A DNA stretch of 64,000 bases from Acidobacteriota bacterium (GTDB lineage Bacteria; Acidobacteriota; Terriglobia; Acidiferrales; UBA7541). The notes below the pieces were generated by a model that saw only the letters and a list, made by a program, of their open reading frames with translations, was not told the origin of the DNA and did not search any database. Location: NCBI GenBank assembly GCA_003223215.1, contig QHYH01000137.1:1-64000 (forward strand), written 5' to 3'. Positions 1 to 9,304 of the stretch are shown here, piece by piece. Both the position numbers and the translations under genes were made by a program. The number at the start of each line of letters is the position of its first letter. Position 1 is the first letter of the stretch.

Positions 1-8
1 TTATGCGC

Positions 9-115
9 ACCTATATAGGTAATTCACCGTTCAAACTTAGCAGGCACTGAGATACGCCGTCTGATATTGACAGTCTATACGTCGATATTTTATAGGCCCT
101 ATAGATGATCTATAG
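9..115. promoter_or_regulatory. Cluster of short AT-rich palindromes
   Basis: A perfect 12-bp palindrome ACCTATATAGGT lies at 9-20. TATAGG-C-CCTATA lies at 91-103, and the palindrome CTATAG occurs at 99-104 and again at 110-115, 11 bp apart. All sit upstream of the di-haem oxidoreductase gene. A regulator-binding region is possible. No regulator can be named, and the left part of this intergenic region is outside the window. Confidence 0.25.
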
Positions 116-268
116 AAGTGAGGCTCGGCCTGCCATTTATTCTCAAGATGGGAAGCTTCCTGCGGAACTTAATCTCTCGCAGTCTTCCATCTCGTGAAGA
201 AATTGTCGAGCTGTGGCTTCAGGAAGTGAATCGGTCTCGACGAAATTCAAACTAACTCGGAGTCCACA

Positions 269-1549
269 ATGCCCCATAGATGCGTTTCTCTCGCGGTCTT
301 GCTATTAGGAACACTCGCCGTTGTTCTGGCCAGTATTGCGCAGCAGGGTCCCACCGAAGCGCCAACAGGCTTTGACACGGCGACGCTCGCACAAAGCGCG
401 GGTTCTCAGAGCGTTAGCAACGGTATCGCACAGCCCGCTGGCGATACGTATGCTCTCGACCAAAGCAAGTTCGAGCGAGACCATGATGCAAGTACTGGGT
501 TGGGGCCTGTGTTTAATGCCAGAGCTTGCGTGGATTGTCATCAGAACCCCGTCAGCGGAGGATCCAGCCAGTTCACGGAGATTCGAGCCGGCCACAACGA
601 CGCCAACGGCAATTTCGTTGCGGCTACCGTCCCCATAAACGACGGCGCGAATATCATCGCCAACCGCTCCATCATCAATGACCGCGCGCTAATCCCACAG
701 GCGCAGGAGCACATACCTGACACTGAAAACATTCGGGCGTTGCGGGCCGCTCTCAACACTTTAGGAGACGGACTTGTTGAGGCCATTGACGATAAGACTC
801 TGCAGGCCATCGCGCAGCATCAGGTAGACGTGAGTGAGGGCAGAATTCACGGCGAAGCAGTCGAAGTTCCTGTCCTGGAAGCGCCCGGGCAGACGCGCAT
901 TGGCCGCTTTGGCTGGAAGGATCAGCACAGCAGTTTGCTTTCGTTCATTGGGGACGCTTACCTGAACGAAATGGGAGTAACGAACCGTTTGCGTCCAAAG
1001 GACGTCACAACTGTTGGCAAAACTACCAGCGATCCCGAAGATGTTCCCGACAATATCGGCCTGGCAGACATCGACCACTTTGCTCAGTTCGTCCGCGGCA
1101 CGAAAGCTCCTCCACGAGACCCGGCGCTGGCTGCAACGGCGGCCTCTCAAGCGGGGCAACAACTGTTCGAGAGAATCGGCTGCGTTACCTGCCATGTCGG
1201 CACCATCGTCACCGCTCCCACGGGAACCGTGATCAATGGAGGAGCCTTCACCGTGCCCGAGGCCTTGGGCAACAAGATCGTCCATCCCTACGGGGATTTC
1301 CTCCTGCACGACATTGGAACCGGAGACGGCATCGTCCAAAATCCACCGCAAGACACAGCCAACAAACTGCGCACCGTACCCCTCTGGGGGCTACGAATGC
1401 ATCCTCGGCACATGCACGACCTCAGATCGCTGACGCTGGAAGATGCCATCGAACGGCACCGCGGTGAGGCCGACGAAGTGCGCGAGCGTTTCCGCCAGCT
1501 AAGCCCGGCGGCAAAGCAGCAACTCATCACATTCTTGAACTCCCTATAG
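269..1549 (+). CDS. Di-haem oxidoreductase (DHOR family, putative cytochrome c peroxidase)
   Basis: Predicted secreted c-type cytochrome of the di-haem oxidoreductase family (DUF1111/DHOR, related to MauG and bacterial cytochrome c peroxidases). A hydrophobic signal segment covers residues 5-23. Two CXXCH haem-binding motifs are present, CVDCH at 87-91 and CVTCH at 305-309. Family signature stretches are visible: GLGPVFNARAC before the first haem, GRFGWK near 212, YGDFLLHDIG near 341 and RTVPLWGLR near 368, followed by HDLRSLTLEDAI. Length (426 residues) is normal for the family. The ATG is preceded by GGAG at 259-262 with a 6-bp spacer. It stands alone, with a gene remnant downstream. Electron donor and substrate cannot be read from sequence; peroxidase activity is inferred from the family only. 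Confidence 0.9.
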   Translation: MPHRCVSLAVLLLGTLAVVLASIAQQGPTEAPTGFDTATLAQSAGSQSVSNGIAQPAGDTYALDQSKFERDHDASTGLGPVFNARACVDCHQNPVSGGSSQFTEIRAGHNDANGNFVAATVPINDGANIIANRSIINDRALIPQAQEHIPDTENIRALRAALNTLGDGLVEAIDDKTLQAIAQHQVDVSEGRIHGEAVEVPVLEAPGQTRIGRFGWKDQHSSLLSFIGDAYLNEMGVTNRLRPKDVTTVGKTTSDPEDVPDNIGLADIDHFAQFVRGTKAPPRDPALAATAASQAGQQLFERIGCVTCHVGTIVTAPTGTVINGGAFTVPEALGNKIVHPYGDFLLHDIGTGDGIVQNPPQDTANKLRTVPLWGLRMHPRHMHDLRSLTLEDAIERHRGEADEVRERFRQLSPAAKQQLITFLNSL

Positions 1550-1666
1550 GGCGCGCAGACGAATCGTTTTGCGTCCCGCCACTACAGGTGCAAGCCATGG
1601 GCGCGAACCCATGCCTTACGTTCCGCGGCAGATCTGATCTTCCGCCTGGAGCAGGAGTCAAGGCAC

Positions 1667-1903
1667 TCACTTAATGTGATTCGCTAACCCACTTCCAGCG
1701 TCCGGAAGCATTCGGTAAGCAGCCGCCGCTTGCTCGAGTGGAACGGTCTCGATCATGGCCGGGACGCCGCTCAGGACACTGAATCGGAGCGTTGCATCAC
1801 TAGTCGCCGGGGGCCCCGTCAGGGAGCCTTCTACCTTGCGACTTCCGAATATGAGATCCATGCTCGTAACCTCGATCGGCTCCGGCCCGACGCCGAGGTC
1901 CAC
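1667..1903 (-). pseudogene. Remnant: C-terminal part of a zinc-type alcohol dehydrogenase
   Basis: The 78 residues match the last quarter of medium-chain NADP-dependent alcohol dehydrogenases. The segment FGSRKVEGSLTG is the usual 'FGRRSI.GS.TG' strand, then comes LRFSVLSGVPAMIET followed by PLEQAAAAYRML, the hallmark PLE.A..AY..M helix. The catalytic zinc-binding domain and Rossmann core are absent. An in-frame TGA lies just upstream of the first codon (GTG), so this is a truncated leftover and not a small gene. Assignment rests on pattern recognition of the family, not on a search. Confidence 0.65.
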
Positions 1904-1904
1904 T

Positions 1905-2260
1905 CCGGCTCAAACACGAGGTTCAGGTTGTTCGCCTCTTTAAGCCTCGCCAGTTCTGCTGATAGTTCCTTTACAACCTCCGCAATGGTGCTCGTGACCG
2001 TTGGATCGCCAGCACGCGCTTGATGATCTCGCTCGTATGCTCCATCGCCAGGCGCGTTCCATCATCAATCTTTTCGAGCATGTGCTTGGCCTTCTCGATT
2101 GCGTCATTGATGGCGCAGCTCTGGCGCCTGGCATGGCTTGTCGCCTATTTCGTGAAGTTTGCCGGCCGCCAGGATCGTTGCGGTAAAAAGCATTGCGCGT
2201 TTTTAGAGGTGCTTGAACACGTGGGCAATTTTCTTTCCGGCGAGCCTCTGAATTGATCGG
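1905..2260 (-). pseudogene. Degenerate coding remnant, family unknown
   Basis: On the minus strand one frame reads INDAIEKAKHMLEKIDDG with a helical, charged, protein-like composition. It then breaks, and a second frame continues with EVVKELSAELARLKEANN. The two pieces together look like one coiled-coil or amphipathic-helix protein broken by a frameshift, with stops upstream. No family recognised. It could be chance, although the amino-acid composition is unlike random frames. Confidence 0.25.
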
Positions 2261-2609
2261 GACCGTGTTTTCGCAGCAAGGACGGCCAAGAGCCTGTTTT
2301 CCAAATCCACCCTTTCCCTCGAGCGCAAGAATCCCGCCGATTCGCTACCCAGTATTCAAGGCGGTACGGCAATGTCCTGAATATAGGGCGGCCTGGGACT
2401 GGAACGGAAGTCCTGAACTATGTCCCGGCCAAAAGTACCAGGCCGACTGAACTTACGGGCTATTTAGACATCGCGGCTACATGGGGATGATTAGTCAAGC
2501 AGGTGTCTGTACTCAACCAGTCGACGCCTGTTTCAAATCGGGAAGGATAGCAATCCATACGCGATTTTGACGGGCAGTGATCACGCCCGATCCCGGGAGG
2601 ATAGTTGTG

Positions 2610-5600
2610 ATGAAAAAGTTGGATGCGTGGGGAAGTGTGCCAAACTTCGTAGGTGCGGCTGCAGTGTTTTTTGGTGTCCTGTTCTTGCTTGTTTTGGGAG
2701 GTGCTCAGGATGCCCTTCTTGCCACAAGTGGCGGAAGTCCTTTTGCAGCTGCGAAAGCGGCAGCCGCGAAGGAAACTCCCCATTGGAGGGAAGCTTACGG
2801 CAAGCTTCCGTTGAGCTTTGAGGAAAACCAGGGACAAACGGCAGAGGAAGTCCGTTACCTCGCTCATGGCACCGGTTACGAACTATTTCTCACCCCCCAC
2901 GAGGCCTTGCTCGCTCTTCGCTCGCGTCGCAAGTATGACCTGTCCCCGCTTCATCGAACCGCCTCCCTTCGGGCCATGCGTAAAGCCCGCAAGGCGGGGC
3001 AGCTCACCGCGTTGCGCATACAGTTCGAAGGAGCAAATCTCCATCCCGCAGTGAATGGAATGGGCCGCTTGCCGGCCAGAACGAATTATTTCCTGGGGAA
3101 TGATCCGAAAAAGTGGCACACCGACGTGCCCTCTTATGGCCGCGTGAAATACGAAGGCGTCTATCCGGGTATAGACGTGGTGTTCTACGGCAATCAAGGC
3201 AAATTGGAATATGACTTCCTTGTCGCGCCGGGAGCAGACCCGGAAGCCATCCAACTAAAAATCGCCGGCGCGCGCAAGATGCGCCTCAACTCGAGGGGCA
3301 GCGTGGTGTTGAGTGTCGCGGCCAGCGAAGTCGAGCTACAAAAGCCGCGCATCTACCAGATGATCGACGGCAAGCGGCGCTTGATTGAAGGTAGGTATGT
3401 AGTCGCCGCCGATCACCGGGTGAGGTTCTCGGTTGCCCATTATGACCGCAGCAAGCCGCTGGTTCTTGATCCGGTGCTGAATTATTCGACTTACCTTGGC
3501 GGCAGCGGGGAAGATACCGGTCATGCAATTGCGGTGGACGGTGCGGGCAACGCCTTTGTGGCAGGCCAAACGCTGTCCGCTGACTTCCCCGGAGCGGCGA
3601 ACAATTGTGCGGGGGCCTCGTTCGTTGCAGAGTTGGACCCCACAGGAACGAATCTGCTCTACGCAACGTATCTGGCTGGTTCAACAACCGGTTCAGGTGA
3701 AAACGCGTTCGGCATTGCGGTCGATCCTTCCGGGAAGGTCTATGTGACAGGAGTCACGTTTGCCACCGATTTCCCCACGACTTCGGCGAACGCTTTGAAC
3801 GCTGGTCCACTCGCTTCCAATGACAACGGTACGGCATACCTGACCAAACTCGACCCGACCGTCAGCGGGCCAAGCGGTTTGATCTACTCCACCTACATAG
3901 GTGGAACCGGAGGCGACCATGCGAACAGCGTTGCCGTCGATGCTGTAGGGAATGCCTATGTTGTGGGACTGACCGACTCACCTGACTTTCCGACGAATAA
4001 TCCTTTTCAGAGCGCTCTCAGCAACACCTCCGGAAACGCCTTCCTTACGCGAATCGACACGACCCAGTTACAGGATGCCTCTCTTATTTATTCCACCTAC
4101 CTGGGCGGAAACGGAGCAAATGCTGCGTTCCTGGGCTATGGCGATGAAGGATTTGGAGTTGCGGCTGATTCTTCCGGGAATGCCTACGTGGTCGGAACGA
4201 CGACTTCCACGGATTCTACTTTCACCACGAGCGCTACCGCCTACCAGTCGGCTCCTCCTGCAAACACAGCAGCGAGTGTATTCGTTTCTAGGATTGATAC
4301 CACGCAAGTTGGGCCCGCATCGCTGATTTATTCGACCTACCTGGCGGGCTCAATCGCAGACCTAGGTTTCGCTATCGCCTTGGGCCCGAATAACGTCGCT
4401 TACGTAACGGGGACCGCGAGCTCGACCGACTACCCTTTTCCCGGCGCAACAACGGGAGCTTTCGATACAACTGGATCAGGTTCTGGAAAGGCCTTCATAA
4501 CTCTGGTGGATACCACCCAGTCGGGCTTGAGCTCCGTTCCGTATTCTACCTATTTGGGAGGAACGGGAGGTCCCTACGGCGGTGACTCCGGTTATGCCAT
4601 CAAGGTGGACGCCTCCGGTAACGCCTACGTGGCCGGGACAACATTCTCGACGGATTTTGCCGGAGCCGGAACTCTGAAAACTTTGGGGGCGTTTCGACCG
4701 ACTCTCTTGAATCCAAACGGTGAAGCGTTCATCGCCAAACTGCATCCCGCCGGGAGTGGCCAAGGCGACCTCTTGTACGCCACTTACTTTGGGGGGAGCA
4801 CCGGCATGACTCAAGACTCGATATACGGAATTGCCATCGACTCTGCCTCGCCTCCCAATGCGTATATCACCGGCGAAACGTCCGCTACGGATTTGCCGGT
4901 TTCTGCCAGCGCTTTTCAGACGACATTAAATGAGACCGGTGGCTCCGGTATCGTAGACGCGTTTGTTGCAAAGCTAACGTTGATCCCGACTCTGGCAATC
5001 GCGCCAGCAAGCCCGGATTTCGGCGTGCAGCCGGTCGGCGCCACGTCCGTGCCGCAGACCGTTACGGTGACAAACAATAACAATGTCACGGTGAACTTCG
5101 GCAGCATAGCCATCACCGGGACAAACAGCGCTGATTTCGCCAAGGCCACCGACACCTGCACCCCGAGCGTTGCGGCTGGGGCTCAGTGCAGTGTCAGCGT
5201 TACCTTCACACCGTCGGTTGCCGCCGCGGAGGCAGCCACGCTGGTTTTCACCGATGATGATTTGAACAGCCCGCAGAACGTGAGTCTGAGCGGGACAGGT
5301 TCGAACTCTCCCGGCGTGGGATTGGCTCCCACGGGTCTAGACTTTGGTAACCAGCTGCTCGCGACCACCAGCGCACCGATGACGGTAACGCTGACAAACA
5401 CCGGCGCGGCCGCTTTGACGATCAACTCGTTTGCGGCTTCCGGCGATTTTGCCGCAACGAGTACTGGTGCGAGTGCCTGCCCCACGAGCCCGGCAACTTT
5501 GGCCGCCGGTGGAACTTGCACCATCAACGTGACCTTTACGCCGACGGCCTCGGGTGCGCGGACCGGAACGCTGTCGCTTGCCGACGATGCCGGCGGCAGT

Positions 5601-6794
5601 CCGCAGATGTTTTCCCTGAGCGGAAACGGCACGGCTCCCGGCGTGGGATTGGCTCCCACGAGTCTAGGCTTTGGTAACCAGCCGCTCGCGACCACCAGCA
5701 CACCGATGACGGTAACGCTGACAAACACCGGCACGGCCGCTTTGACGATCAACTCGTTTGCGGCTTCCGGCGATTTTGCCGCAACGAGCACCGGTGCAAG
5801 TGCCTGCCCCACGAGCCCGGCGACTTTGGCCGCTGGCGCAAATTGCACCATCAACGTGACCTTTACGCCGACGGCCTCGGGTGCGCGGACCGGAACGCTG
5901 TCGCTTGCCGACGATGCCGGCGGCAGTCCGCAGATGTTTTCCCTGAGCGGAAACGGCACGGCTCCCGGCGTGGGATTGGCTCCAACCAGTCTAGACTTTG
6001 GTAACCAGCTGCTCGCGACCACCAGCACACCGATGACGGTAACGCTGACAAACACCGGCGCGGCCGCTTTGACGATCAACTCGTTTGCGGCTTCCGGCGA
6101 TTTTGCCGCAACGAGTACTGGTGCAAGTGCCTGCCCCACGAGCCCGGCGACTTTGGCCGCTGGCGCAAATTGCACCATCAACGTGACCTTTACGCCGACG
6201 GCCTCCGGTGCGCGGACCGGAACGCTGTCGGTTACCGACAATGCCGGCGGCAGTCCGCAGATCATGACGCTCAGCGGAAACGGCACGGCGGCGCCTGACT
6301 TTGGATTGACAGGGCCAGCCGCAACCGAGAACGTGAAAGCCGGAAATACCCTCACGTTTACGGTCACCATGACGCCGATCGGAGGATTCAAGTCGCCTGT
6401 CGGCCTCGCGTGCGCGGGAGCGCTCATGGGCTCCACTTGCACGGTATCCCCGGCTTCGGTCGCCGCTACGGACGGAGCAACTCCCCAACAGGCGCAAGTG
6501 TCCATGACGACCAACGCGTTCGTGATTCCACCGACGCGTTTGCCGGTACCCGCGCCGCCTGCCTGGCGATGGATTCCGCTGTTCCTCGCGCTGCTGCTGT
6601 TGGCGCTTGTGCCGAAAATGCGGCCGTTACGAGTGCGGCTGGGAATGGCCACTGCGGTGATCCTGTTGGCGTTCTCAGCGGGATGCGCCAGTTCACCGGG
6701 GGCTCCGAAGGGACCGGTACCGGTCGCGCTGACCATCACCGGCACCTCGGGCACCTCGACTCATGCCGTGCAAGTGAATGTCATGGTGCAGTAG
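2610..6794 (+). CDS. Giant SBBP-repeat surface protein with choice-of-anchor-D repeats
   Basis: Predicted exported protein of about 1394 residues. The start is taken at ATG 2610 (sequence MKKLDAW) because GGGAGG at 2595-2600 precedes it; an in-frame ATG 33 bp upstream has no such site. Order of parts: signal/anchor segment (about 10-35), an N-terminal conserved domain typical of SBBP proteins (about 65-290), seven or so beta-propeller SBBP repeats each with STYLGG and 'D.SGNAYV.G.T.S.DFP' signatures (about 290-790), then immunoglobulin-like choice-of-anchor-D domains. Three of these are near-identical 109-residue units encoded by 327-bp direct repeats. A proline stretch, a hydrophobic helix (WIPLFLALLLLALV), a basic segment and a second hydrophobic helix follow near the C-terminus. 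Function is unknown; such proteins are usually surface or adhesion-like. It is separated from its neighbours. Confidence 0.85.
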   Translation: MKKLDAWGSVPNFVGAAAVFFGVLFLLVLGGAQDALLATSGGSPFAAAKAAAAKETPHWREAYGKLPLSFEENQGQTAEEVRYLAHGTGYELFLTPHEALLALRSRRKYDLSPLHRTASLRAMRKARKAGQLTALRIQFEGANLHPAVNGMGRLPARTNYFLGNDPKKWHTDVPSYGRVKYEGVYPGIDVVFYGNQGKLEYDFLVAPGADPEAIQLKIAGARKMRLNSRGSVVLSVAASEVELQKPRIYQMIDGKRRLIEGRYVVAADHRVRFSVAHYDRSKPLVLDPVLNYSTYLGGSGEDTGHAIAVDGAGNAFVAGQTLSADFPGAANNCAGASFVAELDPTGTNLLYATYLAGSTTGSGENAFGIAVDPSGKVYVTGVTFATDFPTTSANALNAGPLASNDNGTAYLTKLDPTVSGPSGLIYSTYIGGTGGDHANSVAVDAVGNAYVVGLTDSPDFPTNNPFQSALSNTSGNAFLTRIDTTQLQDASLIYSTYLGGNGANAAFLGYGDEGFGVAADSSGNAYVVGTTTSTDSTFTTSATAYQSAPPANTAASVFVSRIDTTQVGPASLIYSTYLAGSIADLGFAIALGPNNVAYVTGTASSTDYPFPGATTGAFDTTGSGSGKAFITLVDTTQSGLSSVPYSTYLGGTGGPYGGDSGYAIKVDASGNAYVAGTTFSTDFAGAGTLKTLGAFRPTLLNPNGEAFIAKLHPAGSGQGDLLYATYFGGSTGMTQDSIYGIAIDSASPPNAYITGETSATDLPVSASAFQTTLNETGGSGIVDAFVAKLTLIPTLAIAPASPDFGVQPVGATSVPQTVTVTNNNNVTVNFGSIAITGTNSADFAKATDTCTPSVAAGAQCSVSVTFTPSVAAAEAATLVFTDDDLNSPQNVSLSGTGSNSPGVGLAPTGLDFGNQLLATTSAPMTVTLTNTGAAALTINSFAASGDFAATSTGASACPTSPATLAAGGTCTINVTFTPTASGARTGTLSLADDAGGSPQMFSLSGNGTAPGVGLAPTSLGFGNQPLATTSTPMTVTLTNTGTAALTINSFAASGDFAATSTGASACPTSPATLAAGANCTINVTFTPTASGARTGTLSLADDAGGSPQMFSLSGNGTAPGVGLAPTSLDFGNQLLATTSTPMTVTLTNTGAAALTINSFAASGDFAATSTGASACPTSPATLAAGANCTINVTFTPTASGARTGTLSVTDNAGGSPQIMTLSGNGTAAPDFGLTGPAATENVKAGNTLTFTVTMTPIGGFKSPVGLACAGALMGSTCTVSPASVAATDGATPQQAQVSMTTNAFVIPPTRLPVPAPPAWRWIPLFLALLLLALVPKMRPLRVRLGMATAVILLAFSAGCASSPGAPKGPVPVALTITGTSGTSTHAVQVNVMVQ
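5311..6291 (+). repeat. Three tandem 327-bp direct repeats inside the SBBP gene
   Basis: Units start at 5311, 5638 and 5965, each at the landmark CCGGCGTGGG, giving an exact period of 327 bp (109 codons). The units differ by only a few bases, mostly in the first 60 bp and at the end of the last copy. Near-identity at the DNA level points to recent duplication or ongoing gene conversion. Copy number may vary between strains and may be misassembled. Confidence 0.9.
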
Positions 6795-6843
6795 AAACTG
6801 CGCCTGAAACAGGTGCCGCGCGTCGCCCAAACAGGGCGAGGCG

Positions 6844-7032
6844 ATGAACTTACCGCTCGAGAAAACGAAGGAATGCGTGTGGCTGCGTCCGGAGGCTGTA
6901 GCTCAAATCGCATTTCCGGAGTGGCCAGCAAGAGTTCGGGTCGGGCATGCAGAATTTGCGCGGCTGCAAGAGGACAGAGACCCGCGACTGGTCGCGAAGG
7001 AACGCGCTTCGCCGGGCAACGTAAGTTTTTGA
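6844..7032 (+). pseudogene. Remnant: C-terminal end of an ATP-dependent DNA ligase (LigD type)
   Basis: The frame contains CVWLRPEAVAQIAFPEW followed by a segment ending in RLQEDRDPRLVAKE. This is the pattern at the very end of LigD-type ligase domains ('W..P.LVA...F.EWT...LRHP.F.GLR.DK.P..V'). Only the last 50 or so residues of the OB-fold domain are present. The nucleotidyl-transfer motif KxDG and all else are missing, so the ATG at 6844 is fortuitous. The piece follows the SBBP gene by 50 bp. It is a decayed remnant of a non-homologous end-joining ligase. Confidence 0.6.
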
Positions 7033-7102
7033 GCTTGCTCGCTTAGGCATTGTTAAAACGGGAATAACTAGGACATAATTCGGCAACGTTCGAGGTTCAT
7101 TA

Positions 7103-8430
7103 TTGAAACGCGTTGCCGAATTCCTACGATCCGTCGTACCAACGGACGCGTTTCAGCTGCTTTTTCTTGCCGGCATTGTATGCCTAGTCGTGGCACACGG
7201 CTCGAAATGGTGGCCCGACGCTGGGCCATTCAACGCCGTGGGTGTTCTTCCAATTATTTTTGCGGGAGCGGCAGGCTATTTCGTTTGCTTCTGGCCTGGT
7301 AATCATCCGGTCTGCCGAATCTTAGGGTTAATCTTCCTCCCGACTATGGCGGGCCTTGGCTTGACCTTCGGGTTTTTAGCTTATTTCAGCGGGCCTAGCC
7401 GGTCAGTTCTCGAAAGCACAGGCAGCGTAATAGCTCACCGAATCTATTGGGCGCAAACGCTCTTGTGGAAGCTGCCGCAAGGATTCCAGTTCTGTTTGAT
7501 CGGGCTGTTCCTCATTGCCATCTTCACTTCACGGCTCGCTTTTGGAATCGCTACTCTGCCTCTCTCTTTTTGGCGGGAAGACCTGCCTCGCAACCAGAAG
7601 CTCCTGGATCCTGGCGACGACTACAATTGCTGATATGGTTTCTTGTGAGCCTCGCGTTTTTGCCTGGTGTCCTACTCGGCTTGCTAATAGTCGGGGTTCC
7701 TTTTCCCTTACCTCGCGACTGCCTTTCTTTCGTTCAAAGTGATTGGTTCTCGAGATTGTCTCCGATCACGGAGGAAGCAATAGTTCTCGGAGTCGCGCTG
7801 TGCATTATGGGGAGGGATGGAAGAGAGTCAGTCCGAAGCTCAATCCGACTGCCAGACTTAAGGTCGTTTTTGCTTGCGGTAGCGTTTCCCACTAGCATCG
7901 ATGTTTTCATTTCCTCAGGGCAATACGTACTTGAGCGGGCGCAGTGGGCGGCACATGACTTCGGCAGACTTGGCCCGCCACAATTCGGGTTGTACTTTAA
8001 GGTTCCCGATATTTTGCTACTTCTTCTAATCTTTGGTGCGTTTTTCGAGGAAGTGATTTTTCGCGGCTTCCTGCAAACGCGATTCATTCATGGGTACGGG
8101 CTGTACCGCGGCATATTCCTTGTCGGAGTCATTTGGGCAGCGTTTCATTTTTTCTCGGACTTTTCTTTTTCAAGTTTCACTGATCAGGAAGTGCTCGCTA
8201 AGTTAGGGTTTCGGATGTTTATGTGCGTGGCGCTGAGCTTTGTTCTGGCCTGGCTTACGTTGCGCTCGCAATCTGTCGTTCCCGCCGCGGTCTCACACGC
8301 TCGCTACAATGCATTGGTCTTTTTCACCCATTGGGCCGACGTTTGTGGGGAAGAACGTGTTGCGAGTCGCCCTGTGGACTGTGCTCGCGTACGTCTTGTT
8401 CCGCTGTTGGCCGGCTCCCGCAGAGGGAAA
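7103..8430 (+). pseudogene. CPBP-family intramembrane protease, broken by two frameshifts
   Basis: A multi-pass membrane protein whose frames join as follows. TTG 7103 (GAGGT at 7092-7096 upstream) runs in one frame to 7633, the body runs in the next frame from about 7627 to 8330, and the last membrane helix (LRVALWTVLAYVLF) returns to the first frame. The body carries the CPBP (Abi, CAAX-like) glutamate motif FEEVIFRGFL, then AAFHFFSDF, then SVVPAAVSHARYN, which are the expected catalytic Glu-Glu-Arg, His and His/Asn motifs. About 430 residues if restored. CPBP proteases are often linked to immunity or prenyl-protein processing, but nothing here shows a role. Two compensating shifts mean either a true pseudogene or two base-call errors. 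Start of a separate second gene near 7627 is the alternative. Confidence 0.65.
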
Positions 8431-8766
8431 GCTGGGACCCGCGCTGGGATCACGGCGCGCAACCCATTTTGCCGGTCACCACGCCTAGCCAAATGGGACA
8501 GTTCATTTTCCTGGCCGGGCCGATGTATGCAAACGCGGACATTTCCCTTCTAAAATCGATACCCATCTACGAGAAGGTGAGATTCACTATTTATGTCGAA
8601 TTCCTGAACGCATTCAATCATCCAAACTGGAAACATAACGGACAATTTCTCGTTCGCCACTAACAACCCCGCACAGTATGTCAACGTGCGAAGCAGTACG
8701 TTTAACGCGGCCAGCCCGGCGAGCGGTCCGCGAAGTATCCGGTTCCGACTGCAAGTGGCGTTCTAG
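8430..8766 (+). pseudogene. Remnant: C-terminus of an Oar-like TonB-dependent receptor
   Basis: One frame reads ANADISLLKSIPIYEKVRF and then EFLNAFNHPNW, the characteristic last strands of acidobacterial Oar-like receptors ('D..L.K.F.....L.FR.EFFNAFNHP.F'). It breaks at about 8645. A neighbouring frame then continues with FATNNPAQYVNVRSSTF and ends FRLQVAF with terminal Phe at 8766, again as in this family. So this is the last 110 or so residues of an outer-membrane receptor with an internal frameshift and no front end. Confidence 0.65.
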
Positions 8767-8924
8767 TTCCTAGGGAACGCTCGCCGGATAAAGCTCTGAC
8801 GTTTTCGTCCACTTGGATTTAGTTCTGAACTCCAGCCCTGCTAGTACCAATGCCCAAGGAAAGAGGCGGCTAATCTGCTCGTGGTGTTTCTGGTCAGGCA
8901 AAAGTAAAAGTCGTTGCGTGGTAG

Positions 8925-9170
8925 ATCGCGCAAAGTTCTTCAACGCTCGTCCAGCGGGTCAAGGAGCTCCGCAAGAGGCGCGGCTACGTCCAAGAGGATA
9001 TGATTGCCTTCGGCTTCTCCGCTCGCCATTGGCAACAGATCGAAGCTGGTCGCCCGATAACCATGAGTCGGAGGCACAGCAAAAGAGTCTACGCGACAGC
9101 GATCGTGGAAGAGCGGTGTAGAACCTCGAATGAAGGGCGCTCTTGGCGTGCCAAAGCGGAACGGGAGTGA
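8925..9170 (+). pseudogene. Remnant: XRE-family helix-turn-helix regulator
   Basis: After a TAG at 8922-8924 the frame reads LVQRVKELRKRRGYVQEDMI and then FSARHWQQIEAGRPITMS, a standard XRE (Cro/cI-like) DNA-binding domain. It resembles the small acidobacterial XRE proteins that continue 'TLLRICDAF'. After ITMS the frame turns into low-quality sequence, and no start codon with a ribosome site is visible. Both ends are therefore damaged. A frameshift right after ITMS is likely. Confidence 0.55.
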
Positions 9171-9304
9171 CCTGCTGATTCCGATGGAAGTATAATTACT
9201 ACCGCTAAGATAGGGGCTAGGTACTCTTCCTGTTGTAAATACGGCAGGTGTGTCGCCCGCAGTGCACCCAGGCCGCCGCCGGTCGCGAGATCGGGAGTTA
9301 AGCC

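Larger units (their letters stand above)
1550..2609. other. Gene-poor kilobase with degraded coding remnants
   Basis: No intact gene is visible. The minus strand at 1667-1903 carries an alcohol dehydrogenase tail, and 1905-2260 shows short frames that read as protein-like only when joined across frameshifts. A stem CATGGG/CCCATG with a 6-nt loop lies just after the cytochrome gene near 1598-1615. It has no T-tract, so it is not a convincing terminator. The last 100 bp form the leader of the SBBP gene. Confidence 0.5.
6795..9304. other. Gene graveyard: 2.5 kb of broken genes
   Basis: Between the SBBP gene and the first kinase I see at least four unrelated gene pieces on the plus strand: a DNA ligase D tail, a CPBP protease in three frames, a TonB receptor tail and an XRE helix-turn-helix. 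None has an intact reading frame. No transposase or flanking repeat is visible. Short frames at 9171-9304 show nothing recognisable. Confidence 0.6.

Noticed and set aside
148..255. 35-residue plus-strand frame (MGSFLRNLISRSLPSREEIV...)
   Set aside because: Composition looks protein-like, but there is no ribosome site and too little sequence to judge; it may be a fragment.
5311..6291. Regular repeats that could suggest a CRISPR array
   Set aside because: The period is 327 bp, in frame, with no short spacers; they encode protein domains.
5183..6754. 523-residue open frame on the minus strand opposite the SBBP repeats
   Set aside because: It is the mirror of GC-rich repeated codons in the real gene, carries the same 109-residue period and has no family features or ribosome site.
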